From: Fodinibacter sp963811825
GTDB taxonomy: Bacteria; Actinomycetota; Actinomycetes; Actinomycetales; Dermatophilaceae
Length of the DNA stretch: 64,000 bases
NCBI GenBank assembly: GCA_963811825.1
Contig: CAWESS010000029.1
Coordinates: forward strand, 1-64,000
Direction of reading: 5' to 3'
Shown here one piece after another: positions 40,068 through 49,604 of the stretch. A program made the translations under genes and the position numbers. Each line of letters begins with the position of its first letter. Position 1 is the first letter of the stretch. The notes below the pieces were generated by a model. The model worked only from the letters and a program-made list of their open reading frames with translations, had not been told where the DNA came from and made no database searches.

Positions 40068-40892
40068 GTGACCTGGTTCGAAGCGATCATCCTCGGCATC
40101 GTCCAGGGCCTGACGGAGTTCCTCCCCATCTCCTCGAGCGCTCACCTGCTCATCGTGGGCCAGCTGTTCTTCGACGGCCGCGACCCCGGGGCAGCCTTCA
40201 CGGCGGTCACCCAGATCGGCACCGAGTCGGCCGTCATCGTCTACTTCGCCAAGGACATCTGGCGGATCATCTCGCGGTGGAGCCTGGCGCTCGTGGGCAA
40301 GGTCCCGCAGAGCGACCCCGACGTCCGGATGGGGTGGATGGTCATCGTCGGCTCCCTGCCGATCGCCCTCCTCGGGCTGCTGTTCGAGGACGCCATCGAC
40401 AGCGGTCTGCGCAACCTGTGGATCACGGCGGCCATGTTGTCCGGCGTCGCGATCGTGCTGGCCATCGCCGACCGCGTCGCCAAGAACGAGCGCACCATCG
40501 ACCAGCTCACCTGGCGGCACGCCATCTTCCTCGGCCTGTGGCAGGCGTTGGCGCTCATCCCCGGGGTCTCCCGCTCAGGCGCGACGATCTCGGGTGGCCT
40601 GTTCATGGGCTACCGACGCGAAGTGGCCGCCCGCTACGCCTTCCTGCTCGCCGTGCCGGCCGTCATGGCCTCGGGGCTCTACAAGCTGAAGGACATCGGT
40701 GAGGACTCCAGCGCAGCCTGGGGCCCGACGCTCCTCGCCACGGTCATCGCCTTCGTCATCGGCTACGGGGTGATCGCCTGGCTGCTGCGGTACGTCGCCA
40801 ACCACACGTTCACGATCTTCGTCGTCTACCGGCTCGCCCTCGCGGCCCTGCTCGTCGGCCTGCTCGCCACCGGCACCATCTCGGCGACCTGA
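40068..40892 (+). CDS. uppP: Undecaprenyl-diphosphate phosphatase
   Basis: 274 residues, about eight membrane helices. Recycles undecaprenyl diphosphate to the monophosphate carrier for peptidoglycan synthesis. Seen: G-L-T-E-F-L-P-I-S-S-S-A-H-L (motif 1, with the catalytic Glu) and P-G-V-S-R-S-G-A-T-I-S (motif 2, with the catalytic Arg). GTG 40068 chosen over ATG 40059, because the latter lies across the -10 hexamer CACGAT that precedes 40068 by 7 nt, and homologues begin with T-W-F-E-A-I. Confidence 0.95.
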   Translation: MTWFEAIILGIVQGLTEFLPISSSAHLLIVGQLFFDGRDPGAAFTAVTQIGTESAVIVYFAKDIWRIISRWSLALVGKVPQSDPDVRMGWMVIVGSLPIALLGLLFEDAIDSGLRNLWITAAMLSGVAIVLAIADRVAKNERTIDQLTWRHAIFLGLWQALALIPGVSRSGATISGGLFMGYRREVAARYAFLLAVPAVMASGLYKLKDIGEDSSAAWGPTLLATVIAFVIGYGVIAWLLRYVANHTFTIFVVYRLALAALLVGLLATGTISAT

Positions 40893-40904
40893 CCGAGCCT
40901 GCGC

Positions 40905-41819
40905 CTACTGCCCGTCGACCAGGACGATGTCGTACGTGGTGTCGGGGCCGGGGGGAGTGGTGAACCGAGCGTTCACGGCATACAGCCGTGAGCCCTGGGC
41001 GGCGAGGGTCGTCGGCACGTCGAAGTCGGGGTCGGTCACGGTGCCGACGACCGTCCCGGACAGCCAGTCCGCAGACATCCGCAGCTCCACGATCTCGTTC
41101 GACCGGTTGCGGACCACCCAGAGCGTCGCGCCCTGGAGCAGGATGCCGTCGCCCTGGGTCAGGAGCGCCCCTCCGGTGTCGACCGCGGTCGCCTCACCGC
41201 TCGCCGCGTCGACGGCGTAGAGGATGCCGGTCGTGCTGTTGATGACGAGCAGCGTGCTGCCGTCGGGGGTCGCGGCGATGCCGTTGGCGTTGAACCCGGC
41301 CACCTGCTGCCAGTCCCCGCTCAGCGGGATCGTCTCGACCTCACCGGTCGGAACGCCCCCGGCGCCGAGGGCGACCCGGTAGACCTCGGCCGCCTGCGAG
41401 TTGGTGAACCAGGCGGCGTCGCGCGTGACGGTGACGTCGTTGATGAAGGCAGGACCGTCCGTGAGGTCGAAGGCGGCGACCTCGGTGCCCGAGTCGGCGT
41501 CGTAGACGTACGCGTCGCCCGTCGCGCCACCGGAGACGAACAGCAGCCCGCGGTCGACCTTGATGCCGACGGCCACGCGGCCATCAGCCTCGACGAGCAC
41601 CTCGCCCTGACCGGTGCGCAGGTCGCCCTTCCAGATCGAGCCGTCCGCGCGCGAGCCCGAGTAGATCGACGTCCCGGCGCCGGTGGCGATCCCTTCGGGG
41701 AGCCACCCGTTGGGCAGCGCGAGGGTGTCGGGGAAGGGGGCGGCCGAGGCCGTGCCCATCGGGGCCAGCGCGAACGCAGCGGCCACAGCAGTCGTCAGCA
41801 CCACACGTGAGTTCCTCAT
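40905..41819 (-). CDS. Secreted SMP-30/gluconolactonase-like beta-propeller protein
   Basis: 304 residues. Signal peptide (1-27, ending A-S-A-A-P). The mature protein has repeated blade motifs such as L-P-E-G-I-A-T-G, G-P-A-F-I-N-D-V-T-V, G-F-N-A-N-G-I-A-A-T-P-D-G and L-Y-A-V-N-A-R-F. These resemble the SMP-30/strictosidine synthase-like six-bladed propellers, which bind Ca2+ and hydrolyse lactones; activity is not certain. The stop lies 12 bp from the convergent uppP stop. No operon partner. Confidence 0.75.
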   Translation of the reverse strand: MRNSRVVLTTAVAAAFALAPMGTASAAPFPDTLALPNGWLPEGIATGAGTSIYSGSRADGSIWKGDLRTGQGEVLVEADGRVAVGIKVDRGLLFVSGGATGDAYVYDADSGTEVAAFDLTDGPAFINDVTVTRDAAWFTNSQAAEVYRVALGAGGVPTGEVETIPLSGDWQQVAGFNANGIAATPDGSTLLVINSTTGILYAVDAASGEATAVDTGGALLTQGDGILLQGATLWVVRNRSNEIVELRMSADWLSGTVVGTVTDPDFDVPTTLAAQGSRLYAVNARFTTPPGPDTTYDIVLVDGQ

Positions 41820-41928
41820 CCAGCCACGTTACGACGGGATCGTTGAAGATTCCATGGCACGTGCACGCTGTCCAACCTTGCCCGCGACGGCAGGCGGGAA
41901 CGCGCTGGCCCGGCCAGCAGGACCAGCC

Positions 41929-43440
41929 TCAGAAGCCCTGCGCCAGGCGGTGGTAGGCCATGTTCCACCGCACCTCCCGCTGGAACCCGCGCACGGTCGT
42001 CTCGTCGTCGATGACGAGCAGCTCGGTCCGGGCGATCTCCGCGAAGTCACGGAACACCTCGATCCCCACGGCCGTCGTCATGACGGTGTGGTGGGCCGCG
42101 CCCGCCGCGAGCCAGCACGAGGCGCTCGTCGCGAAGTCGGGTTCGGGCTCCCAGACCGCACGGCCGACGGGAAGGTTCGGGAGGTCGGGAGCCCCGACGA
42201 TCTCGACGGCATTCGCGACGAGGCGGAAGCGGTCGCGCATGTCGCTCATCGCGACGACGAGAGCAGGGCCCGGGTCCGCGGTGAAGACCAGGCGCACCGG
42301 GTCGTCCTTGCCGCCGATACCGAGCGGGTGGACCTCGAGCCGTGGGGTCGACGTCGTGAGGGACGGCGAGACCTCGAGCATGTGCGCCCCGAGGATCCGT
42401 TCCTTCCCCGGGACGAGGTCGTAGGTGTAGTCCTCCATGAGGCTCGCGCCGCCGGGGAGGCCGGCACCCATGACGTTGGCGACCCGCACGAGGATCGCGG
42501 TCTTCCAGTCGCCCTCCGCGCCGAAGCCGTAGCCCTGCGCCATGAGCCGCTGCACCGCGAGCCCGGGCAGCTGGGTGAGGGCCCCGAGGTCCTCGAAGCT
42601 CGTCGTGAAGGCGCCGAAGCCGCCGTCCTCCAGGAAGGACCGCAGGCCGAGCTCGATGGCCGCGCCGTCGCGCAGGGACTGACGACGCGCCCCACCCGAC
42701 CGCAGCTCCTCGGCGACGTCGTACAGGTCCTCGTACTCGGCCACCAGTGCGTCGACCTCCGCGTCGGATGCCGCGTCGACCGCCTCCGCCAGCTCGTTGA
42801 CGCCCCACGTGTTGACCTGCACACCGAACCGCAGCTCGGCCTCGGTCTTGTCGCCCTCGGTCACCGCGACGTAGCGCATGTTGTCGCCGAACCGGGCCAG
42901 CCTGAGCCCTCGGGCGGCCGCCCATCCCGCCGCGGCCCGCTGCCAGTCCTCGACCTGCTGGCGCACCGCCGGGTTCGACACGTGGCCGACGACGGTCTTG
43001 CGGGCCACCCCGAGGCGGGTCTGGATGTACCCGAACTCCCGGTCGCCGTGGGCGGCCTGGTTGAGGTTCATGAAGTCGAAGTCGATGTCCGCCCACGGCA
43101 GCTCCACGTTCGCCTGGGTGTGCAGGTGCAGCAGCGGCTTCTGCAGGGCGTCCAGCCCGGCGATCCACATCTTGGCCGGGCTGAAGGTGTGCATCCACGC
43201 CATGACGCCGATGACGTCGTCGCGGCCGTTCGCCTCCAGCGCCAGCCGACGGATGCTGTCGGAGTCCTTCAGCACCGGCTGCCAGACCACCCGCACGGGC
43301 AGGCCGGCGAACCCGTCGGCCACGGCCCGTGACTGCTCGGCGACCTGGCGCAGCGTCTCCTCGCCGTAGAGGTTCTGGCTGCCGGTGACGAACCACACCT
43401 CGTAGCCGTCGAGGGTGGTGTTGAGGGGGGTGCGGGTCAT
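41929..43440 (-). CDS. araA: L-arabinose isomerase
   Basis: 503 residues. Converts L-arabinose to L-ribulose. Seen: V-W-F-V-T-G-S-Q-N-L-Y-G-E-E-T-L, W-M-H-T-F-S-P-A-K-M-W, H-L-H-T-Q-A-N-V-E-L-P-W, D-F-M-N-L-N-Q-A-A-H-G-D-R-E-F and E-G-D-W-K-T-A-I (catalytic Glu region), the standard AraA set. ATG 43440 overlaps the araB-araA junction region; the longer in-frame reading upstream is only shadow. Last gene of the arabinose operon. Confidence 0.96.
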   Translation of the reverse strand: MTRTPLNTTLDGYEVWFVTGSQNLYGEETLRQVAEQSRAVADGFAGLPVRVVWQPVLKDSDSIRRLALEANGRDDVIGVMAWMHTFSPAKMWIAGLDALQKPLLHLHTQANVELPWADIDFDFMNLNQAAHGDREFGYIQTRLGVARKTVVGHVSNPAVRQQVEDWQRAAAGWAAARGLRLARFGDNMRYVAVTEGDKTEAELRFGVQVNTWGVNELAEAVDAASDAEVDALVAEYEDLYDVAEELRSGGARRQSLRDGAAIELGLRSFLEDGGFGAFTTSFEDLGALTQLPGLAVQRLMAQGYGFGAEGDWKTAILVRVANVMGAGLPGGASLMEDYTYDLVPGKERILGAHMLEVSPSLTTSTPRLEVHPLGIGGKDDPVRLVFTADPGPALVVAMSDMRDRFRLVANAVEIVGAPDLPNLPVGRAVWEPEPDFATSASCWLAAGAAHHTVMTTAVGIEVFRDFAEIARTELLVIDDETTVRGFQREVRWNMAYHRLAQGF

Positions 43441-43501
43441 GAGCGTTCCTCGGGAGTCGTGAGGGGGTCGGTGACGTCGGATGCCGTGGCACGGGTGAGG
43501 T

Positions 43502-45086
43502 TCACGAGAGGGCCTCCACGGCGGCTCGCTCGACGGCGAGGCCGAGCACATAGCGGTCGAGGTGGGCCGCGTACCCCTTGACGTCCTCGGGCAACGGTTG
43601 GACGACGTGGATGGCGGCCCCCGCGAACACCCGCTCGTCGAGGTAGCCGGGTGAGGTCGGTCTCGGAGGCGTGCTGCAGGTACCCGGCGAGCACGGCCAT
43701 GCCCCACGCGCCGCCCTCGGCAGCGGTCTCACCGACCGCCACCGGCGCGTCGAGGGCCCCGGCGAGGAACCGCTGCGCCACCCCGGCCGTACGGAACATG
43801 CCGCCGTGCGCGACCATCCGGTCGAGCGTGACCCCCTCGGTGTCGAGCACGCGCATCCCGAGGCTGAGGGTGCCGAAGACGCCGTAGAGCTGTGCGCGAA
43901 CGAAGTTCGCGAGCGTGAAGCGACTGTCGGGGGTGCGCACGACCAGCGGGCGACCGGCATCCAGCCCGACGATGGGCTCGCCGGCGAGGTGGTTGTACGC
44001 GAGCAGCCCACCGGCATCCGGCTCGCCGTCGAGGGACTCGCGCAACAACACGTCGAACACGGCATCCGGGGCGATGGGTGTCCCGGACGCGGCGGCGAAC
44101 CGCCCGAACAGGCCGGCCCAGGCTGCCAGCTCGCTGGCTCCGTTGTTGCAGTGCACCATCGCGACCGGGTCGCCGGCGGGCGTCGTCACGAGGTCGAGCT
44201 CGTCGTGCACCTGCCGGAGGGGCCGCTCGAGGACGACCATCGCGAAGATGCTGGTTCCGGCACTCACGTTCCCGGTCCGGGGAGCCACGGCGTTCGTGGC
44301 GACCATGCCGGTCCCGGCGTCGCCCTCGGGTGGGCACAGGGGGATGCCGGGTCGCAACGTGCCGGTCGGGTCCAGGAGTGTGGCTCCCCGGGGAGACAGG
44401 GCACCGGCCGGCTGCCCGGCGAGCAGGACCTCGGGAAGCAGTGCGCCGAGGTCCATCCCCGGCACCTGCGGTGCGACCAGGTCGTCGAAGCGCCCCAGCA
44501 GCGCGGTGTCGTAGCCCTTGGTCGCGGGGTCGATCGGGAACATGCCCGACGCGTCACCGACGCCGATCACGCGGGCCCCGGTCAGCTGCCAGTGGACGTA
44601 GCCGGCCAGGGTCGTGAGGAACCGCACGTCCGACACGTGCGGCTCGCCGTCGCACACGGACTGGTGGAGGTGGGCGACCGACCAGCGCAGCGGGATGTTC
44701 GTGCCGAACAGCTCGGACAGCTCGGATGCCGCGCGGCCGGTGTTCGTGTTCCGCCACGTGCGGAACGGCACGAGCAGCTCGCCGTCGGCATCGAGGGCGA
44801 GGTAGCCGTGCATCATCGCCGAGATGCCCATCGCGCCGACCGTCTCGAGCGGGACGCCGTGGTCGCGCGCAACGGCGGACGCGAGGTCGGCGAACGCCGC
44901 CCGGACGCCGGTCCAGACGTCGTCGAGCGAGTAGGTCCACATCCGGTCCTCGAAGCGGTTCTCCCACTCGTGGGAGCCGACCCCGAGCACGGTGGCACCC
45001 TCCCCGATGAGGCAGGCCTTGATCCGGGTGGAACCGAGCTCGATGCCGAGGGAGGTCCGCCCGGCCCTGATCGCGTCAGCGCTCAT
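43502..45086 (-). CDS. araB: Ribulokinase-type FGGY carbohydrate kinase (one frameshift)
   Basis: About 527 residues; phosphorylates L-ribulose. Seen: L-G-I-E-L-G-S-T-R-I-K-A-C at the N-terminus (phosphate 1 loop), W-R-N-T-N-T-G, G-D-A-S-G-M-F-P, N-V-S-A-G-T-S-I-F and G-G-A-W-G-M-A-V-L-A-G-Y. This is the short FGGY form found in actinobacterial arabinose operons rather than the E. coli AraB form. Near 43650 the frame shifts. The true C-terminus (Y-L-D-E-R-V-F-A-G, D-V-K-G-Y-A-A-H-L-D-R-Y) ends at the TGA at 43502. The start overlaps the araD stop by 11 nt. Confidence 0.85.
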
Positions 45087-45813
45087 CGTCGCCTCCCTGC
45101 GCACGGCGGGGGTCGGTGGCCTGCCCGTACACGTGCTGGTAGCGCTCGTAGAGGGCGTCGATGCGGTCCTGCGGGATGGGGACGAGCGGGCCGGCCTGGC
45201 GAGCGAGGTGCACGGTGCGGGCGACGTCCTCGCACATGACCGCCGCCTTGACGGCATCCCTCGCCGAGACGCCGATCGTGAAGGGTCCGTGGTTCTGCAT
45301 CAGCACGGCGCGTGACCGGTGCCCACGCAGCGTCTGCACGATCCCCCTGCCGATCGAGTCGTCGCCGATGACCGCGAAGGGGCCGACGGGGATCGGCCCG
45401 CCGAACTCGTCCGCCATGCCGGTGATGACGCACGGGATCTCCTCCCCGCGCGCTGCCCAGGCGACCGCGTAGGTGGAGTGGGTGTGCACGACCCCGCCCA
45501 CCTCGGGCAGGTGCCGGTAGACGTAGGCGTGGGCGGCCGTGTCGCTCGACGGGCTCCGCTCGCTGCCGACGGAGCCGGGGACGACGTTGCCGTCGAGGTC
45601 GCACAGGATCATCGAGTCCGGTGTGAGGTCGTCGTAGCCCACCCCGGAGGGCTTGATGACGAAGAGGTCGGCACCGGGGACCCGGCCGGACACGTTCCCG
45701 GCTGTCCAGACGACCAGGCCGTAGCGCACCAGCTCGTCGTGGAGCGCGGCGACCTCGGCCCGGGCGGCGCTGATGGCGGCAGCAACGTGCGGGCTGTGCT
45801 CGTTCGCACCCAT
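45076..45813 (-). CDS. araD: L-ribulose-5-phosphate 4-epimerase
   Basis: 245 residues. Class II aldolase/epimerase: W-T-A-G-N-V-S-G-R, K-P-S-G-V-G-Y-D-D-L, H-T-H-S-T-Y-A-V-A-W (zinc histidines), Q-N-H-G-P-F-T-I-G (zinc His). It yields D-xylulose-5-phosphate for the pentose phosphate pathway. ATG 45813; GTG 45819 is possible and would overlap the upstream permease stop more deeply. Confidence 0.93.
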   Translation of the reverse strand: MGANEHSPHVAAAISAARAEVAALHDELVRYGLVVWTAGNVSGRVPGADLFVIKPSGVGYDDLTPDSMILCDLDGNVVPGSVGSERSPSSDTAAHAYVYRHLPEVGGVVHTHSTYAVAWAARGEEIPCVITGMADEFGGPIPVGPFAVIGDDSIGRGIVQTLRGHRSRAVLMQNHGPFTIGVSARDAVKAAVMCEDVARTVHLARQAGPLVPIPQDRIDALYERYQHVYGQATDPRRAQGGDDER

Positions 45814-45815
45814 GA

Positions 45816-46856
45816 TCACTCCCGCTGCCGTGCGGTGACCGCGCGCTGCAGCACGACGAACACGAGGAGGATGCCGCCCGTGATGATCGTGACCATCTCC
45901 GGCTTGATGCCGCCGTCACGGGTGACGAGCACGTTCATCAGGCCCAGCATCAGCGCGCCCACGACCGAGCCGGCGACGTAGCCTGCGCCTCCGGTGAGGA
46001 GGGTGCCGCCGATGACGGTGGCCGCGATCGCGTCGAGCTCCCAGCCGATGCCGGTGATGTTCTGGCCGATGCCCAGGCGGGACGTGTAGACCACCGCCGC
46101 CACGCCGGCCAGCGTGCCGCTGATGACGTAGACGAGCATCTTGGTGCGGTGGACGGCAAGGCCCATGAGCTGTGCCGAGTTCTCGCTGCCACCGATCGCG
46201 TACACGGTGCGCCCGGTGCGGGTGCGGTGCAGCACGAAGATGGCCGCGACGACGACGAGGAACGCGATGATGACGCCTGCCGTGACGACGAGGTCGTTGA
46301 CCTTGGGGCCGTCGATCAGCTTGATGGGCTGGCCGAGCGCGCGGATGGCGGAGTCGTCGTCGAGCCGTTGTGGCTGGGTGCTGAGCATCGACGCGAGCCC
46401 GCGGGCGAGGAACATCATCGCGAGGGTGGCGATGAACGGCTGGACGTCGAAGTACTGGATGAGCACCCCGGAGATGACGCCGATGCCCGTGCCGATGAGG
46501 ATCATCGCGGCGATGACGAGCCACGCGTTGAGCCCCGTGTTTGCCAGCATGACGCCGGCGACCGACGACAGCGCGATGACCGAGCCCACCGACAGGTCGA
46601 TCCCGCCGGTGAGGATGACGAAGGTCATGCCCACGGCGAGGATGATGAGGTGGGCGTTGTTGATGAGCAGGTTCGACATCGTGTTGAGCTGCAGGATGCG
46701 CCCGTAGGCGAGCTCGCCGTAGATGAGCATCGCCACGAAGATGACGACCGCTGCCAGCGTCGGGAGCATCGAGGGGTTGGCTCGCAGGGAGCGGGTCATC
46801 CGCTGCCGGGCGGTGGGGCCCTCGGTCGCGGTGTCGACCGCGGTGATGGTGCTCAT
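45816..46856 (-). CDS. Sugar ABC transporter permease (YjfF/AraH type)
   Basis: 346 residues, about nine to ten membrane helices of the BPD_transp_2 (ribose/galactose) family: I-L-A-V-G-M-T-F-V-I-L-T-G-G-I-D-L-S-V-G and A-I-A-A-T-V-I-G-G-T-L-L-T-G-G are the family marks. It is the second of two permeases for one importer. Its ATG overlaps the stop of the preceding permease by 4 nt (ATGA). Confidence 0.92.
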   Translation of the reverse strand: MSTITAVDTATEGPTARQRMTRSLRANPSMLPTLAAVVIFVAMLIYGELAYGRILQLNTMSNLLINNAHLIILAVGMTFVILTGGIDLSVGSVIALSSVAGVMLANTGLNAWLVIAAMILIGTGIGVISGVLIQYFDVQPFIATLAMMFLARGLASMLSTQPQRLDDDSAIRALGQPIKLIDGPKVNDLVVTAGVIIAFLVVVAAIFVLHRTRTGRTVYAIGGSENSAQLMGLAVHRTKMLVYVISGTLAGVAAVVYTSRLGIGQNITGIGWELDAIAATVIGGTLLTGGAGYVAGSVVGALMLGLMNVLVTRDGGIKPEMVTIITGGILLVFVVLQRAVTARQRE

Positions 46857-47944
46857 GCGTGGGCTCCTTCCTTCTCCTCGACCGGCACGGGGGGTGGTTC
46901 CGCCGGGGGTGGGGGCTTGCGTCGGTGCCCGAAGAGGGACCGCACCCGCTGTGACTGCAGCAGGCACAGGGCGACGATGACGATCGCCTTGAACGCGGGC
47001 GTGGCCGAGGCGGGGATGCCCAGGAAGACGATGGTCTTGTCGAGCGTCGCGATGAGGATCGAGCCGATGACGGCGCCTCCGATGTAGAAGCGCCCTCCCG
47101 CCAGTGAGGTCCCGCCGATCACGACGGCGAGGATCGCGTCGAGCTCCATCTGGTAGCCCGTCCGGGAGACGTCGACGGTCATCACGCTGCCCACGGCGAA
47201 GATCCCCGCGATGCCGGCGAACAGACCGCTCAGCATGTAGACGGCCATGAGGATGCCGGCCGGCCTGATCCCCGCCATGCGGCTGGCCCTGGGGTTGACG
47301 CCGATGGACTCGATCATCAGGCCGAACGCGGACCGGCGCACGACGAGCGCCAGGACGCCGACGATCGCGAGGGAGATGAGGAACACGACCGGGATGCCGA
47401 GGACGTAGCCGTTGGTCAGCCACTGGAACGGCGGGCTCTGGGCGTTGGTGTTCTGGCCGGACGTGATCACCTTGGCGATGCCGCGCCCGGCCAGCATCAT
47501 GATGAGGGTGCTGATGAACGGCTGGAGGCCGAGCAGGGTGATCAGGAGCCCGTTGACCACGCCGATGAGCGTGCTCACGACCAGCGCGATCGCGATGGCG
47601 GTGGCGGCCGCCCCGACGGAGCCGGACGTGTCGACACTCTTCAGGAACTCCATGGAGACGGCGCCGGACACGACCATGATCGACCCCACCGACAGGTCGA
47701 TGCCCCGGGTGGCGATGACGAGGGACATGCCGACGGCGATCATGATGATCGGCGCGCTCGCGCGCAGGATGTCGATGAGGTTGCCGACGAGGTTGCCGTT
47801 CTGCGGGTTGACCGAGATGCGCAGGTAGCTCGGGTCCTGGATGACGTTGATGCCGAGCAGGACGATGATCGCGACCAGGGCCCAGAACCACTGCTTGCGC
47901 ACCAGCGTGGTGACGCGGTCGGCGACGGTGGGGGACTCGCTCAC
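46853..47944 (-). CDS. Sugar ABC transporter permease (YtfT type)
   Basis: 363 residues. Same family: I-A-V-G-M-S-L-V-I-A-T-R-G-I-D-L-S-V-G and D-A-I-L-A-V-V-I-G-G-T-S-L-A-G-G. A Pro-rich cytoplasmic tail (residues ~340-363) is not conserved. GTG 47944 overlaps the ATPase stop by 4 nt. With the other permease it forms the heterodimeric channel of the arabinose importer, as in E. coli YtfT/YjfF. Confidence 0.92.
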   Translation of the reverse strand: MSESPTVADRVTTLVRKQWFWALVAIIVLLGINVIQDPSYLRISVNPQNGNLVGNLIDILRASAPIIMIAVGMSLVIATRGIDLSVGSIMVVSGAVSMEFLKSVDTSGSVGAAATAIAIALVVSTLIGVVNGLLITLLGLQPFISTLIMMLAGRGIAKVITSGQNTNAQSPPFQWLTNGYVLGIPVVFLISLAIVGVLALVVRRSAFGLMIESIGVNPRASRMAGIRPAGILMAVYMLSGLFAGIAGIFAVGSVMTVDVSRTGYQMELDAILAVVIGGTSLAGGRFYIGGAVIGSILIATLDKTIVFLGIPASATPAFKAIVIVALCLLQSQRVRSLFGHRRKPPPPAEPPPVPVEEKEGAHA

Positions 47945-49498
47945 GACTGCACCTCCGCGATCTGCTCCTCGGCCTGGGTCCCGTCGGCGGCGATGACGTC
48001 GACGATGGTCTGCGTGGTGACCTCCGGGCCGACGACGATCTCGCCGACCTTGCGGTGGTCCTTCATCACGACGATGCGGTTGCTGAGCCGCACCACCTCC
48101 TCGAGCTCGGAGGAGATGAAGACCACCGAGGTCCCGGCCTCGGCGAGCTTCACGACGGCCTCCTGGATCTCGGCCTTGGCACCGACGTCGATGCCTCGGG
48201 TCGGCTCGTCGAGGATGAGCAGCTCAGGGCCGGTGGCGAGCCACCGACCGAGCAGGACCTTCTGCTGGTTGCCGCCGGAGAGGTTCTTGATGGGCCGGTC
48301 CGGGTCGGCCGGGCGCACCCCGAGCTCGGTCATGTACTTGTCGACGATCTCGTCCTTCTCGCGCCTGGACAGCGGCCGCGCCCACCCTCGGCGGGCCTGG
48401 ACGGCGAGCACGAGGTTCTCGCGCACCGAGAGGTCACCGATGGTCCCCTCGTCGCGCCGGTTCTCCGTGGAGAAGGCGATGCGGTGGCTCAGCCCCGACA
48501 CGGGGGAGTGCAGCGACACCTTCTCGCCGTGGAGCGTCACGTCGCCGCTGTCGGGTTTGTCGGCCCCGTAGAGCAGCCGGGCGAGCTCGGTGCGGCCGGA
48601 CCCGAGGAGGCCGGCGAAGCCCAGCACCTCGCCCCGGTGGACGGTGAGGTCGGTGGGCTCGACCTTCCCGCGGCGCCCGAGGCCGCTCGCCTCGAGCAGC
48701 ACCTCGGCCGACTCAGCGGACTCCAGCGATGCTGCTGCTCGACCGATGGAGGCGAACGTCGCGAGGTCCTTGCCGATCATGAGGGAGATCAGCTTCGGGC
48801 GCTCGAGCTCGCGGGTCAGGTACTCACCGACGTGGGCGCCGTTGCGCAGCACCGTGATGCGGTCGCTGATCGCGTACACCTGGTCCAGGAAGTGGGAGAC
48901 GAACAGGATCGCGACGCCTTGGTCGCGCAGGCCGCGCAACACGGTGAAGAGGTGCTCGACCTCCACCGAGTCCAGGCTCGAGGTGGGCTCGTCGAGGATG
49001 AGGACCTTGGCGTCGATCACCATCGCCCGGCTGATGGCGACGAGCTGCTGCATCGCGATGGAGATCGACGCGAGCGGCATGGCGGGAGTCCAGGTGGCCC
49101 AGCCCCATGGCGCGCAGGGACCTGTTCGCGGCCGCATGGGTCGCGCGCCAGTTGATGCCGAACGCCCCGCGCACCTCGTGGCCGAGCATGAGGTTCTCGC
49201 CGATGCTCAGGTTCGTGCAGAGGTTGACCTCCTGGTACACCGTCGCGATCCCTGCTCGCTGCGCGTCTGCGGTGCTGTGGAACGTCCGCTCCTCACCCAG
49301 GACCGTGACCGAGCCGGAGTCGACCTCGTAGACGCCGGTCAGCGCCTTGATCAGGGTCGACTTCCCGGCGCCGTTCTCACCCATGAGGGTGTGGACCTCG
49401 CCGGGAAAGAGGCGGAAGCTGACGTTGTCGAGGGCTTTGACGCCGGGAAAGGCGATGGAGATGTCCCTCATCTCGACGACGGGCAGGGCCGCGGTCAT
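47941..49498 (-). CDS. Sugar ABC transporter ATP-binding protein, two NBDs (one frameshift)
   Basis: About 518 residues. NBD1: G-E-N-G-A-G-K-S-T and V-Y-Q-E-V-N-L, then after a frame change at ~49083 Q-Q-L-V-A-I-S-R-A and L-D-E-P-T-S-S-L-D. NBD2: L-L-G-S-G-R-T-E-L, L-S-G-G-N-Q-Q-K-V and L-D-E-P-T-R-G-I-D-V-G, as in RbsA/AraG/YtfR. Single frame change with continuous family text on both sides, so a sequence error is likely. ATG 49498 with a GAGGAG site. Powers the two permeases downstream. Confidence 0.87.
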
Positions 49499-49551
49499 GT
49501 CGCTCCTCGCGGTGGTCAGGTGGTCAGGTGGTCAGTGGACAAGACGGGGCC

Positions 49552-49587
49552 CGGTGCGAGGCGCGGGGTTCCACGCCTCGCACCGGA
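49552..49587 (-). terminator. Hairpin between the binding-protein gene and the ATPase gene
   Basis: A perfect 13-bp stem (CCGGTGCGAGGCG and its complement) with a 10-nt loop, 17 nt after the binding-protein stop. Probably a leaky terminator or 3' stabiliser that keeps the binding protein more abundant than the transporter. A GTGGTCAG tandem repeat (three units, ~49512-49536) follows it. Confidence 0.55.
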
Positions 49588-49604
49588 GTTCGTGCTCCGA
49601 CCGA

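Noticed and set aside
41683..45239. Long plus-strand frames across the arabinose genes
   Set aside because: Antisense to araA and araB, which carry clear family motifs.
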